From: Rhodopseudomonas sp.
GTDB taxonomy: Bacteria; Pseudomonadota; Alphaproteobacteria; Rhizobiales; Xanthobacteraceae
Direction of reading: 5' to 3'
DNA length: 64,000 bases
Assembly: GCF_013377015.1 (NCBI RefSeq)
Contig: NZ_JACABA010000002.1
Location: forward strand, 496,001 to 560,000
In this document: positions 44,421 to 54,727 of the stretch, in pieces
Layout: each line of letters opens with the position of its first letter
How positions within the stretch are numbered: position 1 is the stretch's first letter
Made by a program: the position numbers and the translations under genes
The notes under the pieces: model-generated
The model's input: only the letters and a program-made list of their open reading frames with translations
Database searches by the model: none
Told to the model about the DNA's origin: nothing

Positions 44421-46930
44421 TGGCTGTTATCGCCGCCCTCCAAGGAAAGCTGTCCACGCTTCGGCAGCGCATTATCATGCGCGGCGGTCGCAGAGCCATG
44501 GCTGTGTGGCTGGGCCAGTTGCTGGCGATCATGCTCGCTGGCGCAATTGATCTTACCGCCGCAACGCCAGCTTCTGCCCAGGGCTTCACCTATAACCAGC
44601 CTCCAGTCCGACCGAAGACCCCTCGCCCGGCCGAAAACAACGGCCAGATGTTCGTGCAGGCCACCGAGGTCAATTACGACTACAACAACTCGCGGGTGTC
44701 GGCGGTCGGCAACGTGCAGATGTTCTACAACGGCACCAATGTCGAGGCCGACCGGATCGTCTACGACCAGAAGACCAAGCGGCTGCAGGCCGAGGGCAAT
44801 GTCCGCATGACGGACGCGGACGGCAGGATCACCTATGCCAACCAGATCGATCTGAGCGACGATTATCGTGACGGTTTTGTCGATTCGCTGCGGGTCGATA
44901 CTGCGGATCAAACCCGGATCGCCGCGTCGCGTGCCGACCGCACCGACGGCAACTACAACGTGTTTCAGAATGGCGTTTATACCGCCTGCGCCCCCTGCAA
45001 GGACAATCCGAAGAAGCCGCCGCTTTGGCAGGTGAAGGGCGCGCGGATCATCCACAATCAAACTGAAAAGATGCTGTATTTCGAGAACGCGCAGCTGGAA
45101 TTCTTCGGCGTGCCGCTCGCCTATCTGCCGTATTTCTCGACGCCGGATCCGACGGTCAAACGCAAGACCGGCTTTCTGATGCCATTCTACACCACCAACA
45201 CCACCTTCGGTTCGGGTTTCGAGACGCCGTTCTACTGGGCGCTGGCGCCGGACTATGACCTCACGCTGTCGCCGCGCTACACCACCAAGCAGGGCTTGCT
45301 GATGCAGGGTGAGTTCCGGCAGCGCCTGATGGATGGCGCCTATCAAATTCGCGCCTACGGCATCGACCAGATGAGTCAGTCGACCTTCGCCGGACAGCCG
45401 GGCGACCGCGCGTTTCGCGGTGGCGTCGAGTCCAAGGGCCAGTTCGCGCTGAACGACAAATGGGTCTGGGGCTGGGACGCCGTGGCCTTGTCCGACAAGG
45501 CGTTTTTTGTCGACTATCGGCTGTCGCAGTACAAGGACGCTTGGGGCTCGTTCCTGACGCAAACGACCGAAGGCGTCTCGCAGCTATATCTGACCGGCGT
45601 CGGCAACCGCAGCTACTTCGATGCGCGCACGATCTACTATCTCGGCTTTGCCGCAGCCGACATCCAGGCCCAGATCCCGGTCGTGCATCCGGTGATCGAC
45701 TATTCGAACGTGCTGGATCGTTCGATCCTGGGCGGCGAATTCAGTTACAAGACCAACCTGACCAGCATCAGCCGGCAGAACGCCGCGTTCGATCCGGTGA
45801 CGACGATCGCCAACACCAGCGGCCTGTGTCTGTCGGCTTCGGCCGACCCGCTGGCCCGGATGCCGGCGAGCTGCCTGCTACGCGGCGTTCCCGGCACCTA
45901 TTCGCGGTTGACCGCCGAGGCGCAGTGGCGGCGTTCCTTCACCGACCCCTACGGACAGATATGGACTCCGTTCGCCTCGCTTCGCGCCGATGCGATCGAC
46001 GCATCGATCTCGAATCAGCCGGGCGTCTCCAACTTCCTGCCGGTCGGCGACACCCAGACGGTGCGCGTGATGCCGACGGTCGGCCTCGAATATCGCTATC
46101 CCTTCATCAACGTTCAGCCCTGGGGAACCACGACGATCGAACCGATCGCACAGGTGATCGTCCGGCCGAACGAAACCTACGCCGGCAAGCTGCCCAACGA
46201 AGACGCGCAAAGCATGATCTTCGATGCCAGCAACCTGTTCAGCGTCGACAAGTTTTCCGGATACGACCGCGCCGAAGGTGGCGGACGCGCCAATGTCGGG
46301 ATTCAGGCCACCACGCAATTCGACCGCGGCGGCGCGATCAATGTGCTGTTCGGCCAGTCCTATCAGTTGTTCGGAATGAATTCATTCGCGGTCAGGGATC
46401 TGACCAATACCGGGGTCGACTCCGGACTGACGACGCCGCGCTCGGACTATGTCGGCCGGGTGTCGTACTCGCCCAACAGCACCTACAAGTTCACCACACG
46501 AGTGCGACTGGATCAGGCGACGCTCGACGTCAATCGCTTTGAAGCCGAGGCCAGCGCGAATTTCAATCGCTGGTCGGTCAGTATGATCTACGGAAATTAT
46601 GCGGCGCAGCCGGATCTCGGGTTCTTGACACGACGCCAAGGCATTTTGGGCACCGCGTCCATCAAGCTGGCATCGAATTGGGTAGTCTCCGGCGGCGCCC
46701 GTTGGGATCTTGAGGCCAGCAAGATCGACCAATATATCGTCGGTGCCGGTTACGTCGACGACTGTTTCGTTCTGGCACTGAATTATGTGACCGCGTATGC
46801 TTACTCCAACTACGCTGCGGCGCCGACGCTCAGTCACTCGGTGATGCTGCAGATCGGGCTACGGACGCTCGGTATGGGCGCGGTCCAGCAGACCCTGACT
46901 GGCGCAGCGAGCGGCGCGTTGGGCCAATAG
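44420..46930 (+). CDS. lptD: LPS assembly outer-membrane protein LptD
   Basis: The 836-residue protein has an N-terminal signal (LLAIMLAGAIDLTAATPASA), an OstA beta-jellyroll (residues about 70-170; VSAVGNVQMFYNGTNVEADR) and a large C-terminal beta-barrel. Four or more cysteines (TACAPC, LCLSAS, SCLLRG) could form the disulfides needed by LptD. It inserts LPS into the outer leaflet with LptE. I chose GTG at 44420, overlapping the lptG stop, because AGGAGG lies eight bases upstream and inside lptG; the frame is open 22 codons further. It is followed by the SurA-like chaperone. Confidence 0.93.
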   Translation: MAVIAALQGKLSTLRQRIIMRGGRRAMAVWLGQLLAIMLAGAIDLTAATPASAQGFTYNQPPVRPKTPRPAENNGQMFVQATEVNYDYNNSRVSAVGNVQMFYNGTNVEADRIVYDQKTKRLQAEGNVRMTDADGRITYANQIDLSDDYRDGFVDSLRVDTADQTRIAASRADRTDGNYNVFQNGVYTACAPCKDNPKKPPLWQVKGARIIHNQTEKMLYFENAQLEFFGVPLAYLPYFSTPDPTVKRKTGFLMPFYTTNTTFGSGFETPFYWALAPDYDLTLSPRYTTKQGLLMQGEFRQRLMDGAYQIRAYGIDQMSQSTFAGQPGDRAFRGGVESKGQFALNDKWVWGWDAVALSDKAFFVDYRLSQYKDAWGSFLTQTTEGVSQLYLTGVGNRSYFDARTIYYLGFAAADIQAQIPVVHPVIDYSNVLDRSILGGEFSYKTNLTSISRQNAAFDPVTTIANTSGLCLSASADPLARMPASCLLRGVPGTYSRLTAEAQWRRSFTDPYGQIWTPFASLRADAIDASISNQPGVSNFLPVGDTQTVRVMPTVGLEYRYPFINVQPWGTTTIEPIAQVIVRPNETYAGKLPNEDAQSMIFDASNLFSVDKFSGYDRAEGGGRANVGIQATTQFDRGGAINVLFGQSYQLFGMNSFAVRDLTNTGVDSGLTTPRSDYVGRVSYSPNSTYKFTTRVRLDQATLDVNRFEAEASANFNRWSVSMIYGNYAAQPDLGFLTRRQGILGTASIKLASNWVVSGGARWDLEASKIDQYIVGAGYVDDCFVLALNYVTAYAYSNYAAAPTLSHSVMLQIGLRTLGMGAVQQTLTGAASGALGQ

Positions 46931-46996
46931 CGCGGAGATGCGCCATCGCGGCGCCATGGCGTCGCATTCGAAACAGGGCAAACCTCGATTCGCTGG

Positions 46997-47935
46997 ATGG
47001 CAGACTTGACCATGATGACAATGCTTCGTAATCGCCTCCTCTGCCTACTGCTGTGCTGCGCCGTGATGCTGATGGTCGGCATGGGTTCGTCGCGCGCTCA
47101 ATCCGTCGCCATCATGGTCAATGGCGAACCGATCACCAACTTTGACATCGAGCAGCGCACCAAGCTGCTCGTCGTCTCGACCCGTCAGACTCCGACGCGT
47201 CAGCAAGTGATCGACGAGTTGATCGACGAGAAGGTGAAGATCAAGGAAGGCAAGAAATTCGGCGTCGATCCCAGCGCCTCGGATATCGACGCTTCGTTCG
47301 CGAGCATGGCCACGCGGCTGCGGATCTCGCCGGAGCAAATGACCAAGTCGCTGGAGAGCCAGGGTGTTCGCCCGGAAACGCTGAAGAGCCGGATGAAGGC
47401 CGACATGGTCTGGACCAGCCTGGTGCGCGGTCGCTTCAAGGACAGCCTGCTGGTCGGCGAGAAAGACGTCGAAGCCCTGCTCGACAGCAAGGACAAGCAG
47501 GAGGTCGACAGTTTCGAATACCAGATGCAGCCGGTGGTCCTGATCGCCCCGCGCGGCTCGGACCTGGAATCCCGACGCAAGGAGGCCGAGACGCTGCGCG
47601 AGCGCGTGCAGAGCTGCGACGAGGCCAACAACCTCTTCAAGACCATGCGGAATGCCGCCATTCGCAGTACCGTCACCAAGACCTCGGCTGATCTGCCGGT
47701 GGTGCTACGCGAGGTTCTCGACAAGACACCAATCGGCCATCTGACCCCACCCGAGGTCACCAAGCGGGGGATCGAAATGGTCGTGCTTTGCAGCCGCAAG
47801 CCAACCACCGCCGACACGCCGAAGAAGCGAGAGATCCGGGAAAAGTTGTATTCCAAGAAATATGAAACGAAGTCGAAAGCCTATCTGCAGGAAATCCGCA
47901 AGGCGGCGATGATCGAGTACCGCTCGGCAAAATAG
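46997..47935 (+). CDS. SurA-like periplasmic chaperone
   Basis: The 312-residue protein has a signal peptide ([20 protein letters not shown]) and a SurA N-terminal domain: [55 protein letters not shown]. The second half, from about residue 170, occupies the place of a parvulin domain ([20 protein letters not shown]), but I do not see clear catalytic residues, so isomerase activity is doubtful. SurA helps fold outer-membrane proteins such as LptD, encoded directly upstream. It sits between lptD and pdxA, as surA does in E. coli. Confidence 0.88.
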   Translation: MADLTMMTMLRNRLLCLLLCCAVMLMVGMGSSRAQSVAIMVNGEPITNFDIEQRTKLLVVSTRQTPTRQQVIDELIDEKVKIKEGKKFGVDPSASDIDASFASMATRLRISPEQMTKSLESQGVRPETLKSRMKADMVWTSLVRGRFKDSLLVGEKDVEALLDSKDKQEVDSFEYQMQPVVLIAPRGSDLESRRKEAETLRERVQSCDEANNLFKTMRNAAIRSTVTKTSADLPVVLREVLDKTPIGHLTPPEVTKRGIEMVVLCSRKPTTADTPKKREIREKLYSKKYETKSKAYLQEIRKAAMIEYRSAK

Positions 47936-47990
47936 GCGTCGGCGTTCGCGTCCGGCGAACCTCGCACACGAAGGCATTCAGGTCGGCGAC

Positions 47991-48995
47991 ATGGCAAAAC
48001 CTCTGGCGCTGACGCTCGGCGAACCCGCGGGAATCGGTCCGGATATCGCGCTCGCCGCATGGCTGCGGCGCGACGAACTCGACCTTCCGCCGTTCTACCT
48101 GCTCGGCGACCGCGACTTTCTGGCGCAACGCGCCAGGACGTTGGGGCTCGACGTCGCATGCGCCGATGTGCGCCCCGAACAGGCGATCGATCACTTCGCC
48201 CGCGCGCTACCGGTGGTCGGCACCGGCGATCGCGCGACCGCCAGTCCCGGTCATCCCGACGCTTCCAGCGCACCCGCCGCGATCGGCTCGATCCGACAGG
48301 CCGTCGCCGACGTGACGGCGGGGCGCGCCGCCGCGATCGTCACCAATCCGATCGCCAAGAGCGTGCTGTACAAGGCCGGGTTCGCGCATCCCGGTCACAC
48401 CGAATTTCTCGCCGCCCTTGCTGGCGGCGACGGCCAGGCGCCGCAGCCGGTGATGATGTTGTGGTGCCCTTCGCTCGCGGTGGTGCCGGTGACTATCCAT
48501 GTCTCGCTGCGCGACGCCATTGCTCAATTGTCGACCGATCTGATCGTCTCGACCGCGCGCATCGTCGCAGCGGCGCTGAGCAACCGCTTCGGCATCGCCC
48601 AGCCGCGGCTGGCGATCTCCGGCCTCAATCCGCATGCCGGCGAAGACGGCGCGCTCGGCGGCGAGGACCGCGCCATCATCGCGCCGGCGGTCGAGATCCT
48701 GCGCCGCGCCGGCATCGAGGCGCGCGGCCCGCTGCCGGCCGACACCATGTTTCACGCCGCCGCGCGCGAAAACTACGACTGCGCGATCTGCATGTACCAC
48801 GACCAGGCGCTGATCCCGATCAAGACCATCGCGTTCGACGAAGGCGTCAACGTCACGCTCGGCCTGCCCTTTGTCCGCACCTCGCCCGATCACGGCACCG
48901 CCTTCGATATCGCCGGCAGCGGACGCGCCAATCCGTCGAGCCTTATCGCGGCGCTGCGGCTCGCGGCGCGCATGGCGGCGGCACAACCGGCATGA
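47991..48995 (+). CDS. pdxA: 4-hydroxythreonine-4-phosphate dehydrogenase
   Basis: The 334-residue enzyme acts in pyridoxal phosphate synthesis. It has [20 protein letters not shown] at the start, [20 protein letters not shown] then [11 protein letters not shown] (metal-binding His), [20 protein letters not shown] (second His) and [19 protein letters not shown] (third His). Its stop overlaps the rsmA start (ATGA at 48992-48995). The order surA-pdxA-rsmA is the classical one of E. coli. Confidence 0.96.
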   Translation: MAKPLALTLGEPAGIGPDIALAAWLRRDELDLPPFYLLGDRDFLAQRARTLGLDVACADVRPEQAIDHFARALPVVGTGDRATASPGHPDASSAPAAIGSIRQAVADVTAGRAAAIVTNPIAKSVLYKAGFAHPGHTEFLAALAGGDGQAPQPVMMLWCPSLAVVPVTIHVSLRDAIAQLSTDLIVSTARIVAAALSNRFGIAQPRLAISGLNPHAGEDGALGGEDRAIIAPAVEILRRAGIEARGPLPADTMFHAAARENYDCAICMYHDQALIPIKTIAFDEGVNVTLGLPFVRTSPDHGTAFDIAGSGRANPSSLIAALRLAARMAAAQPA

Positions 48996-49858
48996 ACACG
49001 ATCGACGATCTTCCGCCGCTCCGCGACGTGATCAAACGGCACGATCTGGCGCCGCGCAAAGCGCTGGGCCAGAATTTTCTGCTCGACCTCAACCTCACCG
49101 CGCGGATCGCTCGCGCCGCGGGTCCGCTTGAGGATTCCACCGTGATCGAAATCGGTCCCGGCCCGGGCGGGTTGACGCGCGCGCTGCTGGCGCTCGGCGC
49201 CAAGCGGGTGATCGCGATTGAGCGCGACGAGCGCGCGCTCGGCCCGTTGCAGGAGATTGCCGCGCACTATCCCGGCCGGCTCGAAATCATCTGCGCCGAT
49301 GCACTGGAATTCGATCCGCGGCCATTGCTGCATGGCGAGCGCGCCAAGATCGTCGCCAACCTGCCCTACAACATCGCGACCCCGCTGCTGATCGGCTGGC
49401 TCAGCGTCGAGCCGTGGCCGCCCTGGTACGACACCATGGTGCTGATGTTCCAGCGCGAGGTCGCCGAGCGGATCGTCGCCCACGAAGACGACGAAGCCTA
49501 TGGCCGGCTCGCAGTGCTGGCGAACTGGCGCGCCGAAACCAAGATGCTGTTCGACATTTCGCCGGCGGCCTTCGTACCGCCGCCCAAGGTCACCTCCTCG
49601 GTGGTGCGACTGCTGCCGCGCGCGGCGCCACAACCGTGCGACCGCAGGACGCTGGAACAGGTCGCGGCGGCGGCGTTCGGCCAGCGTCGCAAGATGCTGC
49701 GGCAGAGCCTGAAATCGCTGGGCGTCGATCCGGCACGGCTGGCGGCGGCGGCCGGGGTCGATGCCTCCCGCCGCGCCGAAACCGTCCCGGTCTCGGGCTT
49801 TGTTGCCATGGCCAATGAATTGACCGATATACGGACCACAAAACCAAACCTGGCTTAA
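48992..49858 (+). CDS. rsmA: 16S rRNA dimethyladenosine transferase
   Basis: The 288-residue enzyme (KsgA) dimethylates two adjacent adenosines near the 3' end of 16S rRNA. It shows [19 protein letters not shown], the SAM motif [20 protein letters not shown], the catalytic [15 protein letters not shown] and [16 protein letters not shown] helical C-terminal domain follows. It is translationally coupled to pdxA by a four-base overlap and ends 14 bases before the alcohol dehydrogenase gene. Confidence 0.97.
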   Translation: MNTIDDLPPLRDVIKRHDLAPRKALGQNFLLDLNLTARIARAAGPLEDSTVIEIGPGPGGLTRALLALGAKRVIAIERDERALGPLQEIAAHYPGRLEIICADALEFDPRPLLHGERAKIVANLPYNIATPLLIGWLSVEPWPPWYDTMVLMFQREVAERIVAHEDDEAYGRLAVLANWRAETKMLFDISPAAFVPPPKVTSSVVRLLPRAAPQPCDRRTLEQVAAAAFGQRRKMLRQSLKSLGVDPARLAAAAGVDASRRAETVPVSGFVAMANELTDIRTTKPNLA

Positions 49859-49872
49859 GGGAGAGACACACC

Positions 49873-50931
49873 ATGGCGCTGATGCGTCGCCAATCGCTCG
49901 TCAAATTCGATGCCCCGCTGTGCGAGACCATCGTCGATACCCCGAAGCCGCAGGGCAACGAGGTGCTGGTGCGGATCGAACGCTGCGGCCTGTGCCATTC
50001 CGACCTGCACATCCAGGACGGCTATGCCGACCTCGGCGGCGGCAAGAAGCTCGACACCACGCGCGGCATGACGCTGCCGTTCACGCTCGGCCACGAGATC
50101 GCCGGCGTCGTCGAGGAAGTCGGCCCTGATGCTTCCAAGGATCTTATCGGCACCAAGAAAGCGGTGTTCCCCTGGATCGGCTGCGGCAAATGCCGCGATT
50201 GCCTCGCCGGCGACGAAAACCTCTGCGCCAAGAACCGCTTTCTCGGCGTCTCGATCGACGGCGGCTTCGCCACACATGTGCTGGTGCCGGACGCCAAGTA
50301 TCTGCTGGATTACGATCCGCTGCCGGTCAACGTCGCCGCGACGCTGATGTGCTCCGGCATCACCGCCTATGGCGCCTTGAAGCGCCTGGTCGACCGGCCG
50401 CGGCAGCGCAATATCCTGCTGATTGGTCTCGGCGGCGTCGGCATGATGGGGCTGTCGTTCGCGCAAGCGATGTTCACGCAGAAGATTTCCGTCGCTGATC
50501 TCAGCCCGGCGGCGCGCGACACCGCGCTGCAGAACGGCGCGTCGTTCGCCTATGATCCGTCGGAGCCCGACGTGGTCAAGCGCATCATCAAGGAGACCGA
50601 AGGCGGCTTCGATGCCGTGGTCGACTTCGCCGGCAACGACAAGTCGATGAATTTTGCGGTCGCCACAGTGGCGCGCGGCGGCAAGATCGTGGTGTCCGGC
50701 CTGATGGGCGGCAATTTCAGTCTGCCGATGGTGCAGTGGATCTACAAGCGCATGACCATCGAAGGCTTCATGGTCGGCACGCTCGAGGAAGCCAAGGAAC
50801 TGATGGCGCTGGCGCGCGCTGGCAAGATCAAGCCGACGCCGATGAAGGAAGAGCCGATGGGCGAGGTCCAGAAATGGATCGACGAACTGCGCGCCGGCAA
50901 GGTGGTCGGCCGCATCATGCTGAAGAACTAA
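49873..50931 (+). CDS. zinc-dependent alcohol dehydrogenase
   Basis: The 352-residue medium-chain dehydrogenase has the catalytic zinc ligands in ERCGLCHSDLHIQDGY and TLGHEIAGVVEEVG, the structural zinc cluster IGCGKCRDCLAGDENLC and the cofactor loop LLIGLGGVGMMGLSFAQAM. It oxidises an alcohol with NAD(P), or reduces an aldehyde; the substrate cannot be read from sequence. GGGAGAG stands upstream of its ATG. It follows rsmA by 14 bases but has no functional tie to it. Confidence 0.9.
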   Translation: MALMRRQSLVKFDAPLCETIVDTPKPQGNEVLVRIERCGLCHSDLHIQDGYADLGGGKKLDTTRGMTLPFTLGHEIAGVVEEVGPDASKDLIGTKKAVFPWIGCGKCRDCLAGDENLCAKNRFLGVSIDGGFATHVLVPDAKYLLDYDPLPVNVAATLMCSGITAYGALKRLVDRPRQRNILLIGLGGVGMMGLSFAQAMFTQKISVADLSPAARDTALQNGASFAYDPSEPDVVKRIIKETEGGFDAVVDFAGNDKSMNFAVATVARGGKIVVSGLMGGNFSLPMVQWIYKRMTIEGFMVGTLEEAKELMALARAGKIKPTPMKEEPMGEVQKWIDELRAGKVVGRIMLKN

Positions 50932-51049
50932 GCGCCGTCATCGCGCGTAGTTGCGGCGCGGACTCCACCCAAGGAGCCCGCGTCCGCGGCCAGATTCTTG
51001 CCTAATACCGTCCGGATTTGCGGCTTATTGCGACCCCATTTTCCACCCA

Positions 51050-51076
51050 GAAACGGGAGCCTCAGGGTCCCGTTTC
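51050..51076 (+). promoter_or_regulatory. perfect 9-bp hairpin upstream of an exported-protein gene
   Basis: GAAACGGGA (51050-51058) and TCCCGTTTC (51068-51076) are perfect reverse complements with a nine-base loop. It stands 27 bases before the ATG at 51104 and about 120 bases after the dehydrogenase stop. No T-run follows, so it may be a leader element rather than a terminator. Confidence 0.4.
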
Positions 51077-51103
51077 AGTCGTGTCAATTTATCGGGGGAT
51101 GCA

Positions 51104-51973
51104 ATGAAGAATCGAACCGCGAAATTCGTATCGATCGTCTTCGTGGGAGTTGCGGCGGGCGTCGTATTGCCGGCGATCACCGGCTTCACCGCGCATGCCG
51201 CCGCCGAATGTCTGGCCAAGCCGAATGCCGCGGCGCCGCAAGGCAGTCATTGGTACTACCGGGTCGACCGCTCCAGCAAACGCAATTGCTGGTACGTCCG
51301 CGCCGCGGGGCAGCCGTCCGCGGCGAACCCGGCGACCGCGGACCGCGCCCCGGAGACGCCGGCGGCGCCCAAAGCCCGCGCCGCGCTGCGGCCGGCGGTG
51401 GCGAATGCCCGTGCCGAACTGGCCCCCTCACCGGACCCCGCGCGGCAGCCGACCACTGCGCCATTCCCGAACCCCGGGTCCGACCCCAGCGCGACCGGCC
51501 CGCAAGCCATGACCGCGCCGAATTGGCAGCTGGCGGGGCGCTGGGCCGATCAGGGCAACACGCTCAGCGCGGCCGATCGCGAGTCGGGCGCCGCCACCGC
51601 GGCTCCGCAGGCCATCGCCAGCGCTGAAGCGCCGCCGCCCGCGACCATCGCAGCACCGGCCGTGGCCCCGTCGACGGAACCCGCCGGCAGTTCGATCTGG
51701 ACGCTGCTCGGCGCGCTGGTGGCCGCGTTGGCTGTGGCCGGCCTGACCGTAGCGGCGGTCATGAAATTCGGCGGCAGCAGGCCGGCGGTCCGGCGCGACG
51801 CCAATGGCCGGCCCGACATCTGGGGCGCGGTCGAGCACGATCTGCCCTTGACCGAGCAGCCCGCGGAGTCGCCAATGAATTGGATCAAGATCGCGCGCGA
51901 GCGCCACGCCGCGCTCGACCGCAGCGACGAAATCGAACGATTGCTGTCAGGCGCCGCCAAACGACCGGGCTGA
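51104..51973 (+). CDS. membrane-anchored envelope protein, function unknown
   Basis: The 289-residue protein has a signal peptide (FVSIVFVGVAAGVVLPAITG, then AHAAAEC), a small conserved module AAPQGSHWYYRVDRSSKRNC followed by WYVRA, a long Ala/Pro-rich linker and one membrane helix near residue 205 (IWTLLGALVAALAVAGLTVA). The cytoplasmic tail of about 70 residues ends in a helix (EIERLLSGAAKR). The C-x(n)-G-x-H-W-x-Y-R-x-D ... C-W-Y-[VL] module occurs, to my memory, in many Bradyrhizobium proteins of unknown role and may bind a cell-wall or other envelope ligand. Confidence 0.75.
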   Translation: MKNRTAKFVSIVFVGVAAGVVLPAITGFTAHAAAECLAKPNAAAPQGSHWYYRVDRSSKRNCWYVRAAGQPSAANPATADRAPETPAAPKARAALRPAVANARAELAPSPDPARQPTTAPFPNPGSDPSATGPQAMTAPNWQLAGRWADQGNTLSAADRESGAATAAPQAIASAEAPPPATIAAPAVAPSTEPAGSSIWTLLGALVAALAVAGLTVAAVMKFGGSRPAVRRDANGRPDIWGAVEHDLPLTEQPAESPMNWIKIARERHAALDRSDEIERLLSGAAKRPG

Positions 51974-52024
51974 GCGCGACCGCCCGAACGACTCGGCCGC
52001 GCGAGGTCAGCGGCGGCTTGACCG

Positions 52025-53032
52025 TTATTGTGGCGACAGGTCGACGATCAGGATGTCGAGATCGCGCGTCGGCGTGAAATTGGTCTTGCGCACTTCGAAC
52101 GTGGTCGGACCGACCTTCTTCACCCCGGTCTCGCAGAAGCTGACCAGCGCCGTCGGCTCGCCCTTGTCCACGGTCAGCCGGAAATCGCCGATTGGCCCCG
52201 CCCAGTTGGCGCCGGTCTTCAGCACATAGGCGATCCGAAATTCCGGCGGCGGCGCGCCGCCGTTCTTCTTGGTCATGGCGGCGACGCCGGAGATGAACGA
52301 AGTCTCGGTGCAAAACCGCGCCAGATACTCCCGCTTCTCCTGCGCGCTGGCATCCTTCGACGCCACGGCGGTCTGCACGCTTGCGCCGACGCTCGGCGCG
52401 TAGCTATGCTCGATGATGAGTTCGCGACCGGCTGGAAAGGTCTGCTCCCAGTAGTAAGTGGTGCGCAGGCTCCAATCGGGCGCGACATGCTTCTCCATGC
52501 CCTTGCCGGCGTCGTAGGAGCCGTCATGGACCAGCCCTTCCTTCGTCAGCTGCTGCTCCAGGTCTGGTGGCAGCGCATCGAGCGCCGCGTTAGTTTTCTT
52601 GGCGCGGGGCTGCAGCGGCAATTTCAGTGCCTGCAGCCGCGCGGTGACGTCTCGGCCGGCGAGGAACGCTTTTTGCTCGATCCGGGCGTTGACCTCGCGT
52701 CCGTCGATCAATGTGCGGAACTGCAGGAAATTGTCGGAATCGTCATCCGGCACCGCGATATTGCTAGCTTCCTGAGCGTCCACTTCCGGCAGCGGAAACG
52801 CCACGGTGACGGTCTGGTCGACGCTGGCGTGATTGAAGAAGCGGTAACGGACGTCGATCCGCTTGCGCGAGATTGACAGATCTTCGGAGCGCATTTCGAT
52901 ATTCGGATTGGTTTGGAACACCAGACCGCCGGTCGTCAGCGCCGCCATTGTATCGTTGGCGTGCGCGGCCGCGCAGCCGAAGCAGAGTGCGGCGAAAACG
53001 ACGGTCCGGACGAAGTATTTCGTATGGTCCAT
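52025..53032 (-). CDS. DUF4424 family exported protein
   Basis: The 335-residue protein has a signal peptide (VVFAALCFGCAAAHAND) and the DUF4424 layout: NDTMAALTTGGLVFQTNPNI, EMRSEDLSISRKRIDVRYRF, FFNHASVDQTVTVAFPLPEV, then a long domain ending FEVRKTNFTPTRDLDILIVD. Members are periplasmic beta-rich proteins without known function. It lies downstream of gmk on the same strand; I infer no link. Confidence 0.85.
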   Translation of the reverse strand: MDHTKYFVRTVVFAALCFGCAAAHANDTMAALTTGGLVFQTNPNIEMRSEDLSISRKRIDVRYRFFNHASVDQTVTVAFPLPEVDAQEASNIAVPDDDSDNFLQFRTLIDGREVNARIEQKAFLAGRDVTARLQALKLPLQPRAKKTNAALDALPPDLEQQLTKEGLVHDGSYDAGKGMEKHVAPDWSLRTTYYWEQTFPAGRELIIEHSYAPSVGASVQTAVASKDASAQEKREYLARFCTETSFISGVAAMTKKNGGAPPPEFRIAYVLKTGANWAGPIGDFRLTVDKGEPTALVSFCETGVKKVGPTTFEVRKTNFTPTRDLDILIVDLSPQ

Positions 53033-53075
53033 TGAACTCGCGCCTTTCCGCAGTCTGTCTTGCCTAACGTTGCGA

Positions 53076-53735
53076 CTACCGCTCCAGCTGCTTCTGCAGA
53101 TCGCGCACGAAGGCGGTCAGCCCGGTGCGGCGTTCACGCTTCAGCCGCTCCGCTTTCAGGATCGACTGCACCTCGGCGAAGGCCTCGTCGATGTCGTGAT
53201 TGATAACGATGTAATCGTATTCGGCGAAATGACTCATCTCATGGCTGGCACGACTCATCCGACCGCGAATCACTTCGTCGGAATCCTGCGCGCGGGTGTG
53301 CAGCCGCTTTTCCAGATCCGCGGCCGAGGGTGGCAAAATAAACACGCTGACGACGTCGTCGCGGGCCTTCTCGCGCAGTTGCTGGGTGCCCTGCCAGTCG
53401 ATGTCGAACAGCACGTCCTGCCCGGCCGCCAGCGCCATTTCCACCGGCGCGCGCGGCGTACCGTAGCGATTGTCGAACACGTTGGCCCATTCCAGCAATT
53501 CGCCATTTTCAGCCATTGCTTCGAACCGGGCATGATCGACGAAGTAGTAGTCGCGTCCCTCTTGTTCGCCCGGACGCTTGGTCCGGGTGGTCGCCGACAC
53601 CGACATCTTCAACCCGGATACGCGCTCGATCAGCAGGCGCGACAGCGTGGTCTTGCCCGCGCCCGACGGCGACGACAGCACGAACATCAGCCCGCGCCGC
53701 TCGAGACTTTCGAAGCCGTGCCCAGAGGCCGTCAT
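53076..53735 (-). CDS. gmk: guanylate kinase
   Basis: The 219-residue enzyme converts GMP to GDP. It shows the P-loop MFVLSSPSGAGKTTLSRLL, the GMP-binding TTRTKRPGEQEGRDYYFVD and FDIDWQGTQQLREKA. The ATG lies two bases after the yicC stop, with GGAG before it; a GTG two codons earlier overlaps that stop. The yicC-gmk pair is widely conserved. Confidence 0.96.
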   Translation of the reverse strand: MTASGHGFESLERRGLMFVLSSPSGAGKTTLSRLLIERVSGLKMSVSATTRTKRPGEQEGRDYYFVDHARFEAMAENGELLEWANVFDNRYGTPRAPVEMALAAGQDVLFDIDWQGTQQLREKARDDVVSVFILPPSAADLEKRLHTRAQDSDEVIRGRMSRASHEMSHFAEYDYIVINHDIDEAFAEVQSILKAERLKRERRTGLTAFVRDLQKQLER

Positions 53736-53737
53736 GA

Positions 53738-54625
53738 TCACTCCAGATTCTGCACCTGCTCGCGGAATTGCTCGACCACGTTCTTCATCGCCAGCCCGGT
53801 GTTGGTCAATTCCAGATCGTTCGACTTCGAGCAGCAGGTGTTGACCTCGCGATTGAATTCCTGGGACAGGAAATCCAGCCGGCGGCCGACCGCGCCGCCC
53901 TTGCCGATCATCTCGCGAGCCTGGGCGATGTGCGAAGCGATGCGGTCGAGCTCCTCGCGAATGTCGGCCCTGGTGGCGATCATGATGGCTTCCTGATGCA
54001 GCCGGTCGGCATCGAAACGGTCCGATGCCTCGAGCAGCGCCGCGATCTGCTCTGCCAGACGGGCCTTGACCGCCTCGGGCTTGCGCCCCGGCGCGGCCTC
54101 GGCCTTCTTCGCCAGCGCCTCGATCTCGTCTAGCCGCAGCGACAGGATTTCGCCGAGCGTTACACCTTCGCGCTTGCGCATCTCGATCAGGCTGGCCAGC
54201 GCCTGCTCGAACGCGGCCTCGACCGCAACCCGCGCCGCCTTGTCCTCGGCCTCGTCGCTTTCCGGCTCCGCCACCTCGATCACGCCCTTGATCGCCAACA
54301 GCCCGTCGACGCTCGGCGCCACCGCATCGATCTTGCCGGCCAGATCGGCGGCGACTTTCAGGATCGAATTCAACACCTCTTCATTGATGCGGACCGTCGA
54401 CAGCGCGCCCGCGCGCTTGACGCTCAGATTGGCGTAGACCGTGCCGCGCGACAGCAATTCCGCGGCGCGCTTGCGAGCGACCAGCTCGACATCGTCCCAG
54501 CCGGGCGGCAGCCGCATCCGGAAGTCGAAGCCCTTGGCGTTGACCGACTTCAATTCCCATTCGAACGTATAGGGCCCACTGCTACCGTGGCTGCGCGCAA
54601 ACCCGGTCATGCTCGACAACGACAT
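53738..54625 (-). CDS. yicC: YicC family endoribonuclease
   Basis: The 295-residue protein begins MSLSSMTGFARSHGSSGPYT and has ELKSVNAKGFDFRMRLPPGW, then the C-terminal half MIATRADIREELDRIASHIA, LDFLSQEFNREVNTCCSKSN and GLAMKNVVEQFREQVQNLE, all conserved in YicC. YicC is a metal-dependent RNase involved in small-RNA turnover in E. coli. A longer start at 54685 is open but lacks family sequence. It lies between mltG and gmk. Confidence 0.93.
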   Translation of the reverse strand: MSLSSMTGFARSHGSSGPYTFEWELKSVNAKGFDFRMRLPPGWDDVELVARKRAAELLSRGTVYANLSVKRAGALSTVRINEEVLNSILKVAADLAGKIDAVAPSVDGLLAIKGVIEVAEPESDEAEDKAARVAVEAAFEQALASLIEMRKREGVTLGEILSLRLDEIEALAKKAEAAPGRKPEAVKARLAEQIAALLEASDRFDADRLHQEAIMIATRADIREELDRIASHIAQAREMIGKGGAVGRRLDFLSQEFNREVNTCCSKSNDLELTNTGLAMKNVVEQFREQVQNLE

Positions 54626-54727
54626 CGCGTGATGATCTCCGCAGATTTCAGGTGTGAGATTCGTTCGGACGACGACGTCGACCATAGCCCATGACCGCCC
54701 GGAAAGTGAGCGTCTTGACCATCGATG

